Assembly: GCA_934167225.1 (NCBI GenBank)
Contig: CAKPLD010000002.1
Location: forward strand, 1-64,000
DNA: 64,000 nt
Origin: an uncultured Clostridia bacterium
Lineage (GTDB): Bacteria > Bacillota > Clostridia > TANB77 > CAG-508
Reading direction: 5' to 3'
Part shown: positions 8,047 through 17,630 of the stretch, one piece after another
Numbering within the stretch: position 1 is the first letter of the stretch
Layout: every line of letters begins with the position of its first letter
Notes under the pieces: generated by a model
Told to the model about the DNA's origin: nothing
The model's database searches: none
Seen by the model: the letters and a program-made list of their open reading frames with translations, nothing else
Translations under genes and position numbers: made by a program

Positions 8047-9630
8047 ATGCTATCTGCAAATGGAGTAACAATAAGATTTGGAAAAAGGGTTTTATTTGAA
8101 GATGTAAATATAAAATTTAATAAAGGAGAATGCTACGGAATAATAGGAGCTAATGGAGCTGGAAAGTCAACTTTTTTAAAAGTATTATCAAGCGAAATAG
8201 AACCAAGCAAAGGTGATGTAACATTAGATAAAGGAGAAAGAATATCTGTATTAAAGCAAGATCATTTTGCATATGAAGATTTTACTGTAATAGACACAGT
8301 AATAATGGGAAACAAGGAATTATACGACATAATGAAAGCCAAAGAAGAGATATATGCTAAACCTGATTTTTCCGAAGAAGATGGAATGAAAGCAGCAAAA
8401 TTAGAAGAAAGATTTGCTGAACTTGATGGATGGAATGCAGAATCAGATGCTGCAATGCTATTAAATGATTTAGGGATTGTACCAGAAAATCATTATAAAT
8501 TAATGAAAGATATAGAAGCAAGGGAAAAAGTAAAGGTACTTTTAGCACAAAGTTTATTTGGAAATCCAGACATACTTTTACTAGATGAGCCTACAAATGA
8601 TTTAGATTTAAAAAGTATAAATTGGTTACAAGAATTTTTAATAAACTTTGAAAATACTGTAATTGTAGTATCACATGATAGATATTTTTTAAACAAAGTT
8701 TGTACATATATAGCAGATGTAGACTTTGGAAAAATAACAGTTTATCCAGGAAATTATGATTTTTGGTATGAATCAAGTCAATTAGCATTAAAACAAGCAA
8801 GAGAACAAAATAAGAAAAAGGAAGAAAAAATAAAAGAATTACAAGATTTTATTGCAAGATTTAGTGCAAATGCGTCAAAATCAAAACAAGCAACATCAAG
8901 AAAGAAAACATTGGAGAAAATTCAGTTAGATGAAATAAGACCATCAAACAGAAAATATCCTTACGTAGATTTTAAGCCAGATAGAGAACCAGGAAAAGAA
9001 ATATTACAAGTAAAAAATATATCAAAAACAATAAATGGAGAAAAAATTCTAGACAATATTTCATTTACAGTAAAATCAAAAGACAAAATAGCATTTTTAG
9101 CAGACAATGAAAATGCAAAAACAGTATTATTCCAAATAATAGAGGGAGAATTAGAACCTGATGAGGGAGAAATAATTTGGGGACAAACTATTACACATAC
9201 TTATTTCCCTAAGGATAACAGCTATTTATTTGAAACAGACGAAAATATTACAGATTGGCTAAGAAAGTATTCAAAGGATCCAGATGAGACATATGTAAGA
9301 AGTTTCTTAGGAAGAATGTTATTTTCTGGTGAAGAGGCACTTAAAAAAGCAAAGGTAATTTCAGGTGGAGAAAAAGTTAGATGCGTTCTTTCTAAAATGA
9401 TGTTATCTGGTGCAAATTTCTTAATTATGGACGAACCTACAAACCATTTGGATATGGAAAGTATTACATCTGTAAATGAGGGAATGAAGAAATTTATTGG
9501 AAATATTTTGTTTACATCACATGACCACGAATTAACTCAAACAGTCGCAAATAGAATTATTGACATAAAGCATGATGGAAAAGTAATTGATAGAGAAGTT
9601 ACTTATAATGAGTATTTAGGAGTGGAATAA
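8047..9630 (+). CDS. ABC-F family ATPase
   Basis: 527 residues with two ABC ATPase domains and no membrane segments, so an ABC-F translation factor rather than a transporter. The first domain has Walker A GANGAGKST (about 35) and Walker B LLLDEPTNDLD (about 178). A charged linker (about 240-300) follows, then a second domain whose Walker A is degenerate (ADNENAKT in place of GxxGxGKS, about 354), with ISGGEKVR and LIMDEPTNHLD (about 455-475). It resembles the YkpA/YbiT branch. ATG behind GAGAGGAGAG. It stands alone and ends at a bidirectional terminator. Confidence 0.9.
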   Translation: MLSANGVTIRFGKRVLFEDVNIKFNKGECYGIIGANGAGKSTFLKVLSSEIEPSKGDVTLDKGERISVLKQDHFAYEDFTVIDTVIMGNKELYDIMKAKEEIYAKPDFSEEDGMKAAKLEERFAELDGWNAESDAAMLLNDLGIVPENHYKLMKDIEAREKVKVLLAQSLFGNPDILLLDEPTNDLDLKSINWLQEFLINFENTVIVVSHDRYFLNKVCTYIADVDFGKITVYPGNYDFWYESSQLALKQAREQNKKKEEKIKELQDFIARFSANASKSKQATSRKKTLEKIQLDEIRPSNRKYPYVDFKPDREPGKEILQVKNISKTINGEKILDNISFTVKSKDKIAFLADNENAKTVLFQIIEGELEPDEGEIIWGQTITHTYFPKDNSYLFETDENITDWLRKYSKDPDETYVRSFLGRMLFSGEEALKKAKVISGGEKVRCVLSKMMLSGANFLIMDEPTNHLDMESITSVNEGMKKFIGNILFTSHDHELTQTVANRIIDIKHDGKVIDREVTYNEYLGVE

Positions 9631-9675
9631 AAAATAAAAATCGCAAAATTTAATTTTGCGATTTTTATTTTTTAT
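9631..9675. terminator. bidirectional terminator
   Basis: Perfect hairpin AAAAATCGCAAAATT / TTTTGCGATTTTT with T runs on both strands, between the convergent ABC-F and DUF975 genes. Confidence 0.9.
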
Positions 9676-10470
9676 TCAATTTTGCTTTTATCTACAACAG
9701 TAGTTTCAATTGAATTATTATCACCATTAGCAAATTTATAAAATGCAATAATTGCAAATTGTGCGTAAGGAACAAGCCATAAATATCCAATTCCAAATGT
9801 AAATATAGCTAAAATAGCCCAACCAATAAATGATAATTGTAAACAGAATAATTTACCACGTTTACTAGCCATTAATTTTTCGCTTTCCTTAACAGCCTCT
9901 TTAGATGATAATTCTGGTTTTTCAGCTGAAACTATATATGATAGTTGATAGTAATATGATTTTGTTATACTCCAAATTAAAGAAGCAACTAAAAGTATAG
10001 CACCAACTAATGCCAATATTCCTCCGGTTAAGGCTGCTGTTCTTCCGGTATGCCGATGGTCCTCCATATGATAAAAGCAATGCTGAGCTTGAAATTCTGT
10101 ATATTCCATATGTAAGAATCATAAAAGATATAAAGCTCAATACTACAGGAAGTATCATTTTTAATACTATTTGCCAAGTAATCCCCCAGCTTTTTCCGAA
10201 ATTGCTAAAACCTGATGATAGAAAATCGAAAGCTTTTACGTCTTCATTATTAAATAATCTTACGAGTGAGATTATTAATCCTAAAGATAAAGGAACTTCG
10301 ATAACCGCAACAATTAGTGATATAAGAGTTTCGATGGAGTCTGAAAATAGACTTTCAATAATACCTAAAACTGCAAATATAAATGTATATGCTAGAGCAA
10401 TACATGCAGCTTTCCCCCATTTACCAGATAATTTTTCGCGTGCTTCTTTTCTGAAATCAGAAGAAACCAT
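9672..10470 (-). CDS. DUF975 membrane protein, interrupted by a +1 shift at CGG
   Basis: Two overlapping frames together make one DUF975 protein of about 265 residues. The first frame (ATG at 10470) carries FRKEAREKLSGKWGKA and three membrane segments. The second carries the family's conserved C-terminus (SYYYQLSYIVSAEKP, KRGKLFCLQLSFIGWAIL, FGIGYLWLVPYAQ). The first in-frame CGG of the first frame is at 10047-10045. Skipping its C and reading GGA continues exactly into the second frame (…SAY-G-RTAALTGG…). Either a frameshift mutation or translational recoding; the matching pattern in three other genes favours recoding. The role of DUF975 proteins is not established. Confidence 0.78.
10045..10047 (-). 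other. in-frame CGG, candidate +1 frameshift site (DUF975)
   Basis: Minus-strand context TAC CGG AAG. Dropping the C gives TAC GGA AGA, which joins the two DUF975 frames. A second CGG at 10026-10024 is in the old frame only and falls out of frame after the shift. Confidence 0.7.
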
Positions 10471-10559
10471 AAATATACACCCCTTTCTTTTGTTATAAGT
10501 ATATGATATAAGAAGTAAAAATAAATGTCAATACAAAATGGAACAAAAATCGACAAAAG

Positions 10560-10790
10560 TTACAGTATTCTTTTACTTTTTGAATAAGGTTTAATCTCAT
10601 CTGTAATACCAACAAGATAATCAATAGAAGTATTATAAAAGGTTGCTAATTTAATCAAATTATTTATATCAATTACTATTTCACCAGATTCGTATCTTGA
10701 ATAAGTTTGCTGTGTGCAAGATAAAATTTTAGCCATATCTTTTTGCGTTAAATCTTTATCTTCTCTAAGTTCACGTATTCGTAAATGCAT
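10560..10790 (-). CDS. XRE-family transcriptional regulator
   Basis: 76 residues, essentially a single HTH_3 domain: RIRELREDKDLTQKDMAKIL, then CTQQTYSRYESGE (recognition helix) and the conserved DINNLIKLATFYNTSIDYLVG. It binds DNA as a dimer, usually as a repressor. It is divergent from the prepilin-like gene at 10892. Two related palindromes (10815-10835, 10840-10860) lie between them and are the likely operators. Confidence 0.92.
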   Translation of the reverse strand: MHLRIRELREDKDLTQKDMAKILSCTQQTYSRYESGEIVIDINNLIKLATFYNTSIDYLVGITDEIKPYSKSKRIL

Positions 10791-10814
10791 AAAATCACCT
10801 CAAAATGATTATAA

Positions 10815-10860
10815 AATATTCGTAATAAGCGTATTGACAAATACACGCAATACGTGTATT
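10815..10860. promoter_or_regulatory. two tandem operator-like palindromes
   Basis: Two aligned 21-base sites: 10815-10835 and 10840-10860. The second is a palindrome AATACACG-5-CGTGTATT. The first matches it at about 15 of 21 positions (AATA..CG.AATA.G.GTATT). A TTGACA (10835-10840) overlaps them. Centres are 25 bases apart. Placement between an XRE gene and a divergent gene suggests XRE binding that controls both. Confidence 0.65.
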
Positions 10861-10891
10861 ATAAAAATAAAAAAATATTAGGAGGAAATAA

Positions 10892-12058
10892 ATGAGAAAC
10901 AAAGGAATAACACTGATAGCACTTGTTGTTACAGTAATAGTATTAATAATATTATCTGGAGTTGTTATTACCATGCTCACGGGTGAGAGTGGAATATTAA
11001 CACAAGTGCAAAACGCCAAGATCGTAACTGAAATATCACAAATGAAAGAAGAATGGAATATAAAGAAAACAGAGTTAGAAATTGAAGAAATAAATACAGA
11101 AGACATAAATGTTTCTGGAGAAGATGTAAAAAATTATATAAAAAGTATGCCAAACAATTGGGTAAAAAAAATATCCATAGAAAAAGGAGAGCTGGCATAC
11201 GATATTAACCAATGTTCTGAAGAAGAACAATTAATGTTAAAGTCGGATTATGGATTTAAAGCAGTAGGGGATAATGTGGCACCATATGGATCGATTGAAA
11301 AGAAAATAAAAGATGGAAAAGTACAGATAACAGTTTATTCAGCAGATGATGAAAGTGATGTAGATGAAATAATTTTACCAGATGGAAGTTGTAAAAAAAT
11401 TCAGTATGATACAGAAAATATATTGGTAAAAGGAACGCTTTTCAAAGCAGAGGGTATAACTAAAGAAACATTAGGCAAATATTTTAAAAATATTACAATT
11501 GACGAAAATAATCAGATTGCTGAATTATCAGAAGTCGAAAAATATAATGTAATTTTAGATTTGAATGCTTATGCACAGCCATACGATTACAAATTTCTTA
11601 ATAGATGTTTTGAACATGGGAAAAATTTAATAACATCTGGAAATGACTCAAAAGAAAAATTATCAATTATAGAAAAGAGTACTGAAGAAGCTGATAATGT
11701 ATATGTACAAATTGATAAAGAAAATGAAGTAACAAAATATTATAATCCTATACCTGGTAGAGATTCGCTAACAGTTATACAATTTAGAGATAATACGGAT
11801 ATATGGTGCACATCAACTGTAGGGGGATTAAATGGAGATGCAGTAGGTGAATATGAATCTGAAAATGGCAATAGGTGGATTCATCATCATGTAGGTGAAC
11901 TAAAAAATTCTGTGTTATATTACAGAAATGCTATTTACAGGATAACAGGTTCAAGAAGTGCAACATATGAAGTAGATAAAAATGGTACATATAAATTTAT
12001 AATAAAAGATTTGTCTGGAAATGAAACAGAAATAAGTACAGAAGTAACAGAATTATAA
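10892..12058 (+). CDS. prepilin-like secreted protein
   Basis: 388 residues, ATG behind TTAGGAGG. The N-terminus NKGITLIALVVTVIVLIIL has a prepilin-like pattern: short basic leader, Gly at the cleavage point, then a hydrophobic helix (type IV pilin/pseudopilin class III-like, common in uncultured Clostridia). A long extracellular region follows with no domain I recognise. The C-terminal 60 residues (YRNAIYRITGSRSATYEVDKNG…) look like a beta-rich Ig-like module. No pilus assembly genes are nearby. Probably controlled by the divergent XRE regulator. Confidence 0.75.
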   Translation: MRNKGITLIALVVTVIVLIILSGVVITMLTGESGILTQVQNAKIVTEISQMKEEWNIKKTELEIEEINTEDINVSGEDVKNYIKSMPNNWVKKISIEKGELAYDINQCSEEEQLMLKSDYGFKAVGDNVAPYGSIEKKIKDGKVQITVYSADDESDVDEIILPDGSCKKIQYDTENILVKGTLFKAEGITKETLGKYFKNITIDENNQIAELSEVEKYNVILDLNAYAQPYDYKFLNRCFEHGKNLITSGNDSKEKLSIIEKSTEEADNVYVQIDKENEVTKYYNPIPGRDSLTVIQFRDNTDIWCTSTVGGLNGDAVGEYESENGNRWIHHHVGELKNSVLYYRNAIYRITGSRSATYEVDKNGTYKFIIKDLSGNETEISTEVTEL

Positions 12059-12081
12059 CTGAAATAAATTTACCAAACCCC

Positions 12082-12111
12082 TTGAAAATTGCGACCTTAA
12101 TCTGTTATAAT
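12082..12111 (+). promoter_or_regulatory. probable promoter of tex
   Basis: TTGAAA at 12082 and TATAAT at 12106 with an 18-base gap, about 30 bases before the tex ATG. Confidence 0.6.
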
Positions 12112-12139
12112 AACAAAAAAACAGAAAGGAAAAAAACAA

Positions 12140-14323
12140 ATGGATAAAATAACACAAACAATCGCAAGCGAATTACAAGTAAAACCTACTCAAGTAGAAA
12201 ATGCAATAAAATTAATAGACGAAGGAAATACAATACCATTTATCGCAAGATACAGAAAAGAAGTAACAGGTGGACTAAGTGATGAAGAATTAAGAATATT
12301 AGGAGAAAGACTAACATATCTAAGAAACCTAGAACAAAGAAAACAAGAAATAATAAAATCAATAGAAGAACAAGGAAAGTTAACAGACGAAATAGTAAAA
12401 CAAACAGAAATAGCTTCAACTTTAGCAGAAGTAGAAGACATATATAGACCATATAAGCAAAAGAAAAAAACAAGAGCAACAGTAGCAAAAGCTAAGGGAT
12501 TAGAGCCTTTAGCAGAAATTATAAAAGAGCAAAAAGAAACAACAGATATATTTGAAATTGCTAAAGAATATGTAAATATAGAAAGTTTATCTGAAGAAGA
12601 TAAGAAAAATAAAGACAAAGTTGTAGCGGACGAAGAATCTGCAATTGCTGGGGCATTAGACATAATAGCAGAAGAAATATCGGATAATAGCGAATTCAGA
12701 AAAAAAATAAAGAAAATCTGTTATAGAGAAGGATTAATATCTACAAAGGCTGTAAAAGAAGACGAAAAATCAAATTATGAAATGTACTATGATTATAGTG
12801 AAGTTGTATCAAGAATTCCAAGTCACAGAATTTTGGCAATAAATAGAGGAGAAAAAGAGGAATTTTTAAAAGTAAAAATAGACAAAAACGAAGAAAAAAT
12901 TCTTCAAATAATAGAAAGAGAAGTAATAAAAGGACAAACACAATTTACCGAAATGCTTAAAAATACAATACTAGACAGTTTTAAAAGATTAATTGAGCCA
13001 TCAATAGACAGAGAAATACGTTCAGACCTAACAGAAAAAGCAGAAGAAAAAGCAATAAAAGTGTTTGGACAAAATGCAAAACAATTATTACTTGGAGCAC
13101 CAATAAAAGGAAAAACAGTTATGGGATTTGACCCTGCATACAGAACAGGATGTAAAATTGCAGTAATAGATGAAACTGGAAAAGTTTTAGATATAGCAAC
13201 AGTATATCCAACAGCTCCACAAAATGATGTAGAAGGAGCCAAAAAAGAACTATTAAAGCTAATAGAAAAAGACAATGTAAACATGATAGCAATTGGAAAT
13301 GGTACGGCTTCACGAGAATCAGAAGCATTTGTTGCAGACATGATAAAAGAAGCTAAACACGAAGTAAATTATGTAATAGTAAGTGAGGCTGGGGCATCAG
13401 TTTATTCAGCATCAAAACTTGCAACAGAAGAATACCCAGATATAAATGTATCTATAAGAGGAGCAATATCAATAGCAAGGAGACTTCAAGACCCACTTGC
13501 AGAGCTTGTAAAAATAGACCCAAAAGCAATAGGAGTTGGGCAATATCAACATGACGTAAATCAGAAAAAATTAGCTGAAAGCCTTACAGGCGTAGTGGAA
13601 GATGCAGTTAACAAAGTTGGAGTAGATGTAAATACTGCAACACCTTCATTATTAAGCTATGTATCTGGAATAAATTCGAGTATTGCGAAAAATATTGTAA
13701 AATATAGAGATGAAAATGGAAAACTAAAAACAAGAAAAGAATTATTGAAAGTTCCAAAGTTAGGTAAAGTTGCATTTGAGCAATGTGCTGGTTTCTTAAG
13801 AATAGTTGATGGAACAAATCCTCTAGAAATAACAGCAGTTCACCCAGAAAGTTATGATGCTGCTGAAAAGTTGCTTGAAAGTGTTGGATTTGAAAAAGAA
13901 GATTTAAAAAGTAAAGATAAAGTAATCGATTTAAGAGAAAAACTAAAATCTGTTGATATAGCCAAAGAATCTAAGGATTTAGATGTTGGAGAATTAACAT
14001 TAAAAGACATAGTAGACGAACTTTCAAAGCCAGGAAGAGATCCAAGAGACGAAATGCCAAAACCAATTTTAAGGCAAGATGTTTTAAAATTTGAAGACCT
14101 AAAAGAAGGAATGATACTTCCAGGAACCGTAAGAAATGTAATTGATTTTGGAGCATTTGTAGACATTGGTGTAAAATATGATGGCTTAGTTCATATTTCG
14201 GAAATGAGTGACAAATATATAAAAAATCCTTCAGAAATTGTATCTGTTGGGGATATTGTAAAAGTTAAAGTTATAAAAATTGATATGGATAGACATAAAG
14301 TGGGATTGAGTATGAAAATATAG
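12140..14323 (+). CDS. tex: Tex-family RNA-binding transcription accessory protein
   Basis: 727 residues, the usual Tex length. An N-terminal helical region has the diagnostic NTIPFIARYRKEVTGGLSD (about 29-47). A YqgF-like RNase H fold (MGFDPAYRTGCKIAVIDE, about 328), a helix-hairpin-helix region (VNTATPSLLSYVSGINSSIAKNIV, about 495-520) and a C-terminal S1 RNA-binding domain (LPGTVRNVIDFGAFVDIGV, about 655) follow. Tex binds nucleic acid and affects transcription; its precise role is unsettled. Single gene with its own promoter and a terminator at 14338. Confidence 0.95.
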   Translation: MDKITQTIASELQVKPTQVENAIKLIDEGNTIPFIARYRKEVTGGLSDEELRILGERLTYLRNLEQRKQEIIKSIEEQGKLTDEIVKQTEIASTLAEVEDIYRPYKQKKKTRATVAKAKGLEPLAEIIKEQKETTDIFEIAKEYVNIESLSEEDKKNKDKVVADEESAIAGALDIIAEEISDNSEFRKKIKKICYREGLISTKAVKEDEKSNYEMYYDYSEVVSRIPSHRILAINRGEKEEFLKVKIDKNEEKILQIIEREVIKGQTQFTEMLKNTILDSFKRLIEPSIDREIRSDLTEKAEEKAIKVFGQNAKQLLLGAPIKGKTVMGFDPAYRTGCKIAVIDETGKVLDIATVYPTAPQNDVEGAKKELLKLIEKDNVNMIAIGNGTASRESEAFVADMIKEAKHEVNYVIVSEAGASVYSASKLATEEYPDINVSIRGAISIARRLQDPLAELVKIDPKAIGVGQYQHDVNQKKLAESLTGVVEDAVNKVGVDVNTATPSLLSYVSGINSSIAKNIVKYRDENGKLKTRKELLKVPKLGKVAFEQCAGFLRIVDGTNPLEITAVHPESYDAAEKLLESVGFEKEDLKSKDKVIDLREKLKSVDIAKESKDLDVGELTLKDIVDELSKPGRDPRDEMPKPILRQDVLKFEDLKEGMILPGTVRNVIDFGAFVDIGVKYDGLVHISEMSDKYIKNPSEIVSVGDIVKVKVIKIDMDRHKVGLSMKI

Positions 14324-14337
14324 TTAAAAATATAACT

Positions 14338-14376
14338 TAAAAATAGAAGTAATTCAAAAATTACTTCTATTTTTAA
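14338..14376 (+). terminator. terminator after tex
   Basis: AAAAATAGAAGTAATT pairs with AATTACTTCTATTTTT, an intrinsic terminator hairpin with a T run. Confidence 0.85.
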
Positions 14377-14523
14377 AATTGGTGCAACCAATTAGACGAA
14401 CAATGAACCACAAATGGTGTAAAATAAATAAAATTAGTAATAAAAATAAAATATAATATAAAAAACATATTGCAATTTAATAAAATTATATTTATAATGT
14501 GGGTATAATAAGGAGGAAAATTA

Positions 14524-15600
14524 ATGAGAATAGGAAACACACAAAATGCTGAAAATAACAAAAACAGCACATACAAAATCCTAGCTGTAGATGACGAAGC
14601 AGGAATAATAGATTCTTTGTCAATATTTTTAAGAAGATCAGGATATTCATTTACAGGAATAACCGATCCAGTAGAAGCAATTGAAAGAATAAAAAATGAA
14701 CACTTTGATTTATTATTATTAGACTTTATCATGACACCACTTCATGGAGACCAAGTAGTAGAAGAAATAAGAAAATTTAATAAAGAATTATATATTTTGT
14801 TACTTACAGGGCATAAGGATTTAGCTCCTCCATTAGATACAATAAGAAGACTAGACATTCAAGGATACTGTGAGAAAAGTGATAAATTTGATCAACTATT
14901 ATTATTAATTGAATCAGGAGTCAAATCAGTAGAACAAATGCGCCAAATAAAGGCAATAAACGAAAAGCTAGCAAATACATATCAACAATTAGAACAAGCA
15001 TATATGGAAAGTATACAAACGGTTAGATATACAGTTGAAGCAAAAGATACATATACAAGAGGACACTCAGATCGTGTATCAGAATACTCTGTATTAATTG
15101 GTAAAAAATTAGGATTATCAGAAGAAGATATAAAAAGGCTTAGAGTTGGTGGTTTATTCCATGATGTAGGTAAAATTGGAGTTCCAGATAATATACTACA
15201 AAAAAACGGAAAATTATCTGATGATGAATATTCAGAAATAAAAAATCATCCAACAATTGGAGCACATATTTTATCAACAGCTTCAATATTTCAGGATATT
15301 TTGCCAATAGTAAAACATCATCATGAAAGATATGATGGAAGAGGATACCCAGAAATGTTAAAAGGAGAAGAAATACCATATTTAGCCAGAATAACAGCAA
15401 TAGCAGATACTTTTGATGCGATGACTTCAAAAAGAGTGTATAGAGATTCACTTCCTTTGGAAACCGTAATTGAAGAATTTAAACGTTGCAGAGGAACACA
15501 GTTTGATCCTGAATTAGATGATTTGTTTGTTGATATTTTAGAAAATGATTATGAGGAAATTAAGAAAATTCAAGATAAATATCCAACAGAAGAAATATAA
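14524..15600 (+). CDS. response regulator with HD-GYP domain
   Basis: 358 residues. A receiver domain (about 18-135) has AVDDEAG near the N-terminus, phosphoacceptor Asp in LLLDFIMTP (about 66) and LLTGHKD. A short coiled coil leads to an HD-GYP domain (about 170-345) with HSDRVSEYS, the HD pair in GLFHDVGKIG (about 218), HH in VKHHHERYDGRGYP (about 268) and FDAMTS. HD-GYP domains hydrolyse cyclic di-GMP or related dinucleotides. ATG behind AAGGAGG. Convergent with a histidine kinase across one terminator, which is the probable partner. Confidence 0.92.
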   Translation: MRIGNTQNAENNKNSTYKILAVDDEAGIIDSLSIFLRRSGYSFTGITDPVEAIERIKNEHFDLLLLDFIMTPLHGDQVVEEIRKFNKELYILLLTGHKDLAPPLDTIRRLDIQGYCEKSDKFDQLLLLIESGVKSVEQMRQIKAINEKLANTYQQLEQAYMESIQTVRYTVEAKDTYTRGHSDRVSEYSVLIGKKLGLSEEDIKRLRVGGLFHDVGKIGVPDNILQKNGKLSDDEYSEIKNHPTIGAHILSTASIFQDILPIVKHHHERYDGRGYPEMLKGEEIPYLARITAIADTFDAMTSKRVYRDSLPLETVIEEFKRCRGTQFDPELDDLFVDILENDYEEIKKIQDKYPTEEI

Positions 15601-15601
15601 A

Positions 15602-15650
15602 GAATTAAGGAGTAGTTATAAAATATTTTATAACTGCTCCTTAATTTTTA
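15602..15650. terminator. bidirectional terminator
   Basis: Long hairpin: AATTAAGGAG(T/C)AGTTATAAAAT pairs with its complement and T runs follow on both strands. It separates the regulator and kinase genes. Confidence 0.88.
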
Positions 15651-17630
15651 TAATGGTAAAATTATATTAAATTTAGTTCCTTTTCCTTCTTCTGATTCAA
15701 AAGTAATATTTCCGTTAAAATGTGCTTTTATAGTTGAGTAAGACATGTAAAGTCCAAGACCTGTACCATTTTTTCCTTTTGTTGTAATCATTTCTTTGAA
15801 TAATTTATCTTTAACTTTTTGTGGCAAACCAGATGCATGATCTTCAATTGAAATTATTAAATTGTTGTTATCGTCTGTATTAAAATCAAGGTTGATTTCT
15901 TCTTCTGTTTTGCCATTATATGCTTGGATTGCATTTGAAATCATGTTGTTGATAACTTGGACTAGGCTGTTTACGTCGCCGTGGATAGTAATTTTATTGT
16001 TAACATACATATGAACATTTAAATAAATAATGGCATTTTTTAGTTCATGTTTCATTAGTATATCTACTCTTTTTACTAATTCTTCTAAGTCAAAGAAAAT
16101 ATTTTCTGTTTCAGAAAGATTAACGGTTTGACCTTTTACGGCGGTTATTACATCTGACATATATGCAGTATAATCTCTTATTTTTTGAACCCAAGAAGAC
16201 ATATCTTTGGCAATATCGTGGTAATCATCATTAGTAACTATAGGATTACCAATAGAATTATTTAATTCATTAATTAAGTCATCTAAACCTTCGCTTGCAC
16301 CAGATATAGACATAATTGGAGTTTTCAAGTTATGAGCAATTCCTCCAATCATTTGACCAAGAGAAGCCAAACGCTCTTGTTCAATAAGTTGATTTTGATT
16401 TGATTTTATAGTAGCAATATTCTTTTTAGTAATTTTTTGAATATCGTTAAAGGCAATTGTTAGTTGACCAATTTCGTTAGTATCCGTAATAGGTAAATTT
16501 TTTAAATTAAAAATATTTTTTTGTTCAGCGATCTCAGCAAGACTTTCAGCTACTTGAATGATATTTCTACTTACTTTTTTAGACCAAATGATAAGTATAA
16601 AAATATAAAATATCGTAGAAACAATAGATATTGTAAAGAAATATCTAATAAGTTCTGAATTTGTTGTTGAATATTTAAATCCTATGTATACATGCTCACC
16701 ATTGCTTAGAGTAACAGATTTTATATACCCCTCTTCTTCAACACCGTAATATTCGTAACCCCTACCGTCGGTTTTGTCTAAGTACATATTAGCATATTTC
16801 AAAAAAAAGTTTGAAATATTACCATCATTATTTGAAATTATAGTTTCATTGTCACTTACAATAAAATAGTAGTCATCACTATTTTTTAAAGGGATAGAAT
16901 TTAGTATATGTTTTAGTTCATCAGTAGATTTGTTATCACAATCAAAGGCATTTAAATATAATTTGTAATAATAATAATTTTCCTCTCCAATTGCATTACA
17001 AGTTCGTGAGTATCCTAATAAAGATATCGTTATAAGTAAAACAATAAAAAATGGCAAAAGATTATATAACAATTCTCTAGAGAATTTAGATGGATGTTGA
17101 ATTGGTGCATAATTACTATTAATAGCATAAGTTGATTTTATAATAGCATCCATATCACTTTGTGTAAGAATACCTGAAATTAGACCTGCGACAGAAAAGA
17201 AAGAAAAGTATATCAGTAAAAATTTAAAAATTAAATGCAAATCTAATTTCATAGAACTGAAAAGTATGATAAGAACTAGTATAATAACAATAAGTTGTAC
17301 AAAAATGATTTGCTTTTGAAAGATAAAACATTTCTTTCTAATATGTTCTAATTCATTAAATGAATGTTTAACAGTGTCATAGTTTTTTACATATTTAAAA
17401 ACATCTTTTAAAATAATACTAACAAATGTTATGTATAAAACAATACCTAAAAAACCTAAAAGTAAATATTGCATATTGTGTGTAATAGGTTCAATTTGTT
17501 TTTGAAATGCCATATTTTCTGAGTTTGGAGGATAGTTGGAAAGCTTAGGAACTAGAAAGTTCATAAGCATAATCACAACAACTTCCAATAAAATTAATTT
17601 TCCATAAATATTTCTCTTAATGTGTTTCAT
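15648..17630 (-). CDS. membrane sensor histidine kinase
   Basis: 660 residues. About five membrane helices (around 12-30, 50-72, 105-125, 130-150, 190-208) precede an extracytoplasmic segment (about 215-335), another helix (about 340), a HAMP-like linker, a HisKA-like box with His in GIAHNLKTPIMSISG (about 432) and a HATPase domain (N box NNMISNAIQAY, G box KGKNGTGLGLYMS). Its ATG overlaps the stop of the NRPS gene by four bases, so both are translated from one message. The paired response regulator is probably the convergent HD-GYP protein. The signal is unknown; the NRPS product is an attractive candidate. Confidence 0.9.
   Translation of the reverse strand: MKHIKRNIYGKLILLEVVVIMLMNFLVPKLSNYPPNSENMAFQKQIEPITHNMQYLLLGFLGIVLYITFVSIILKDVFKYVKNYDTVKHSFNELEHIRKKCFIFQKQIIFVQLIVIILVLIILFSSMKLDLHLIFKFLLIYFSFFSVAGLISGILTQSDMDAIIKSTYAINSNYAPIQHPSKFSRELLYNLLPFFIVLLITISLLGYSRTCNAIGEENYYYYKLYLNAFDCDNKSTDELKHILNSIPLKNSDDYYFIVSDNETIISNNDGNISNFFLKYANMYLDKTDGRGYEYYGVEEEGYIKSVTLSNGEHVYIGFKYSTTNSELIRYFFTISIVSTIFYIFILIIWSKKVSRNIIQVAESLAEIAEQKNIFNLKNLPITDTNEIGQLTIAFNDIQKITKKNIATIKSNQNQLIEQERLASLGQMIGGIAHNLKTPIMSISGASEGLDDLINELNNSIGNPIVTNDDYHDIAKDMSSWVQKIRDYTAYMSDVITAVKGQTVNLSETENIFFDLEELVKRVDILMKHELKNAIIYLNVHMYVNNKITIHGDVNSLVQVINNMISNAIQAYNGKTEEEINLDFNTDDNNNLIISIEDHASGLPQKVKDKLFKEMITTKGKNGTGLGLYMSYSTIKAHFNGNITFESEEGKGTKFNIILPL

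Noticed and set aside
10010..10498. 162-residue plus-strand ORF
   Set aside because: It lies antisense to the DUF975 gene, has no ribosome site, and its protein has no recognisable features.
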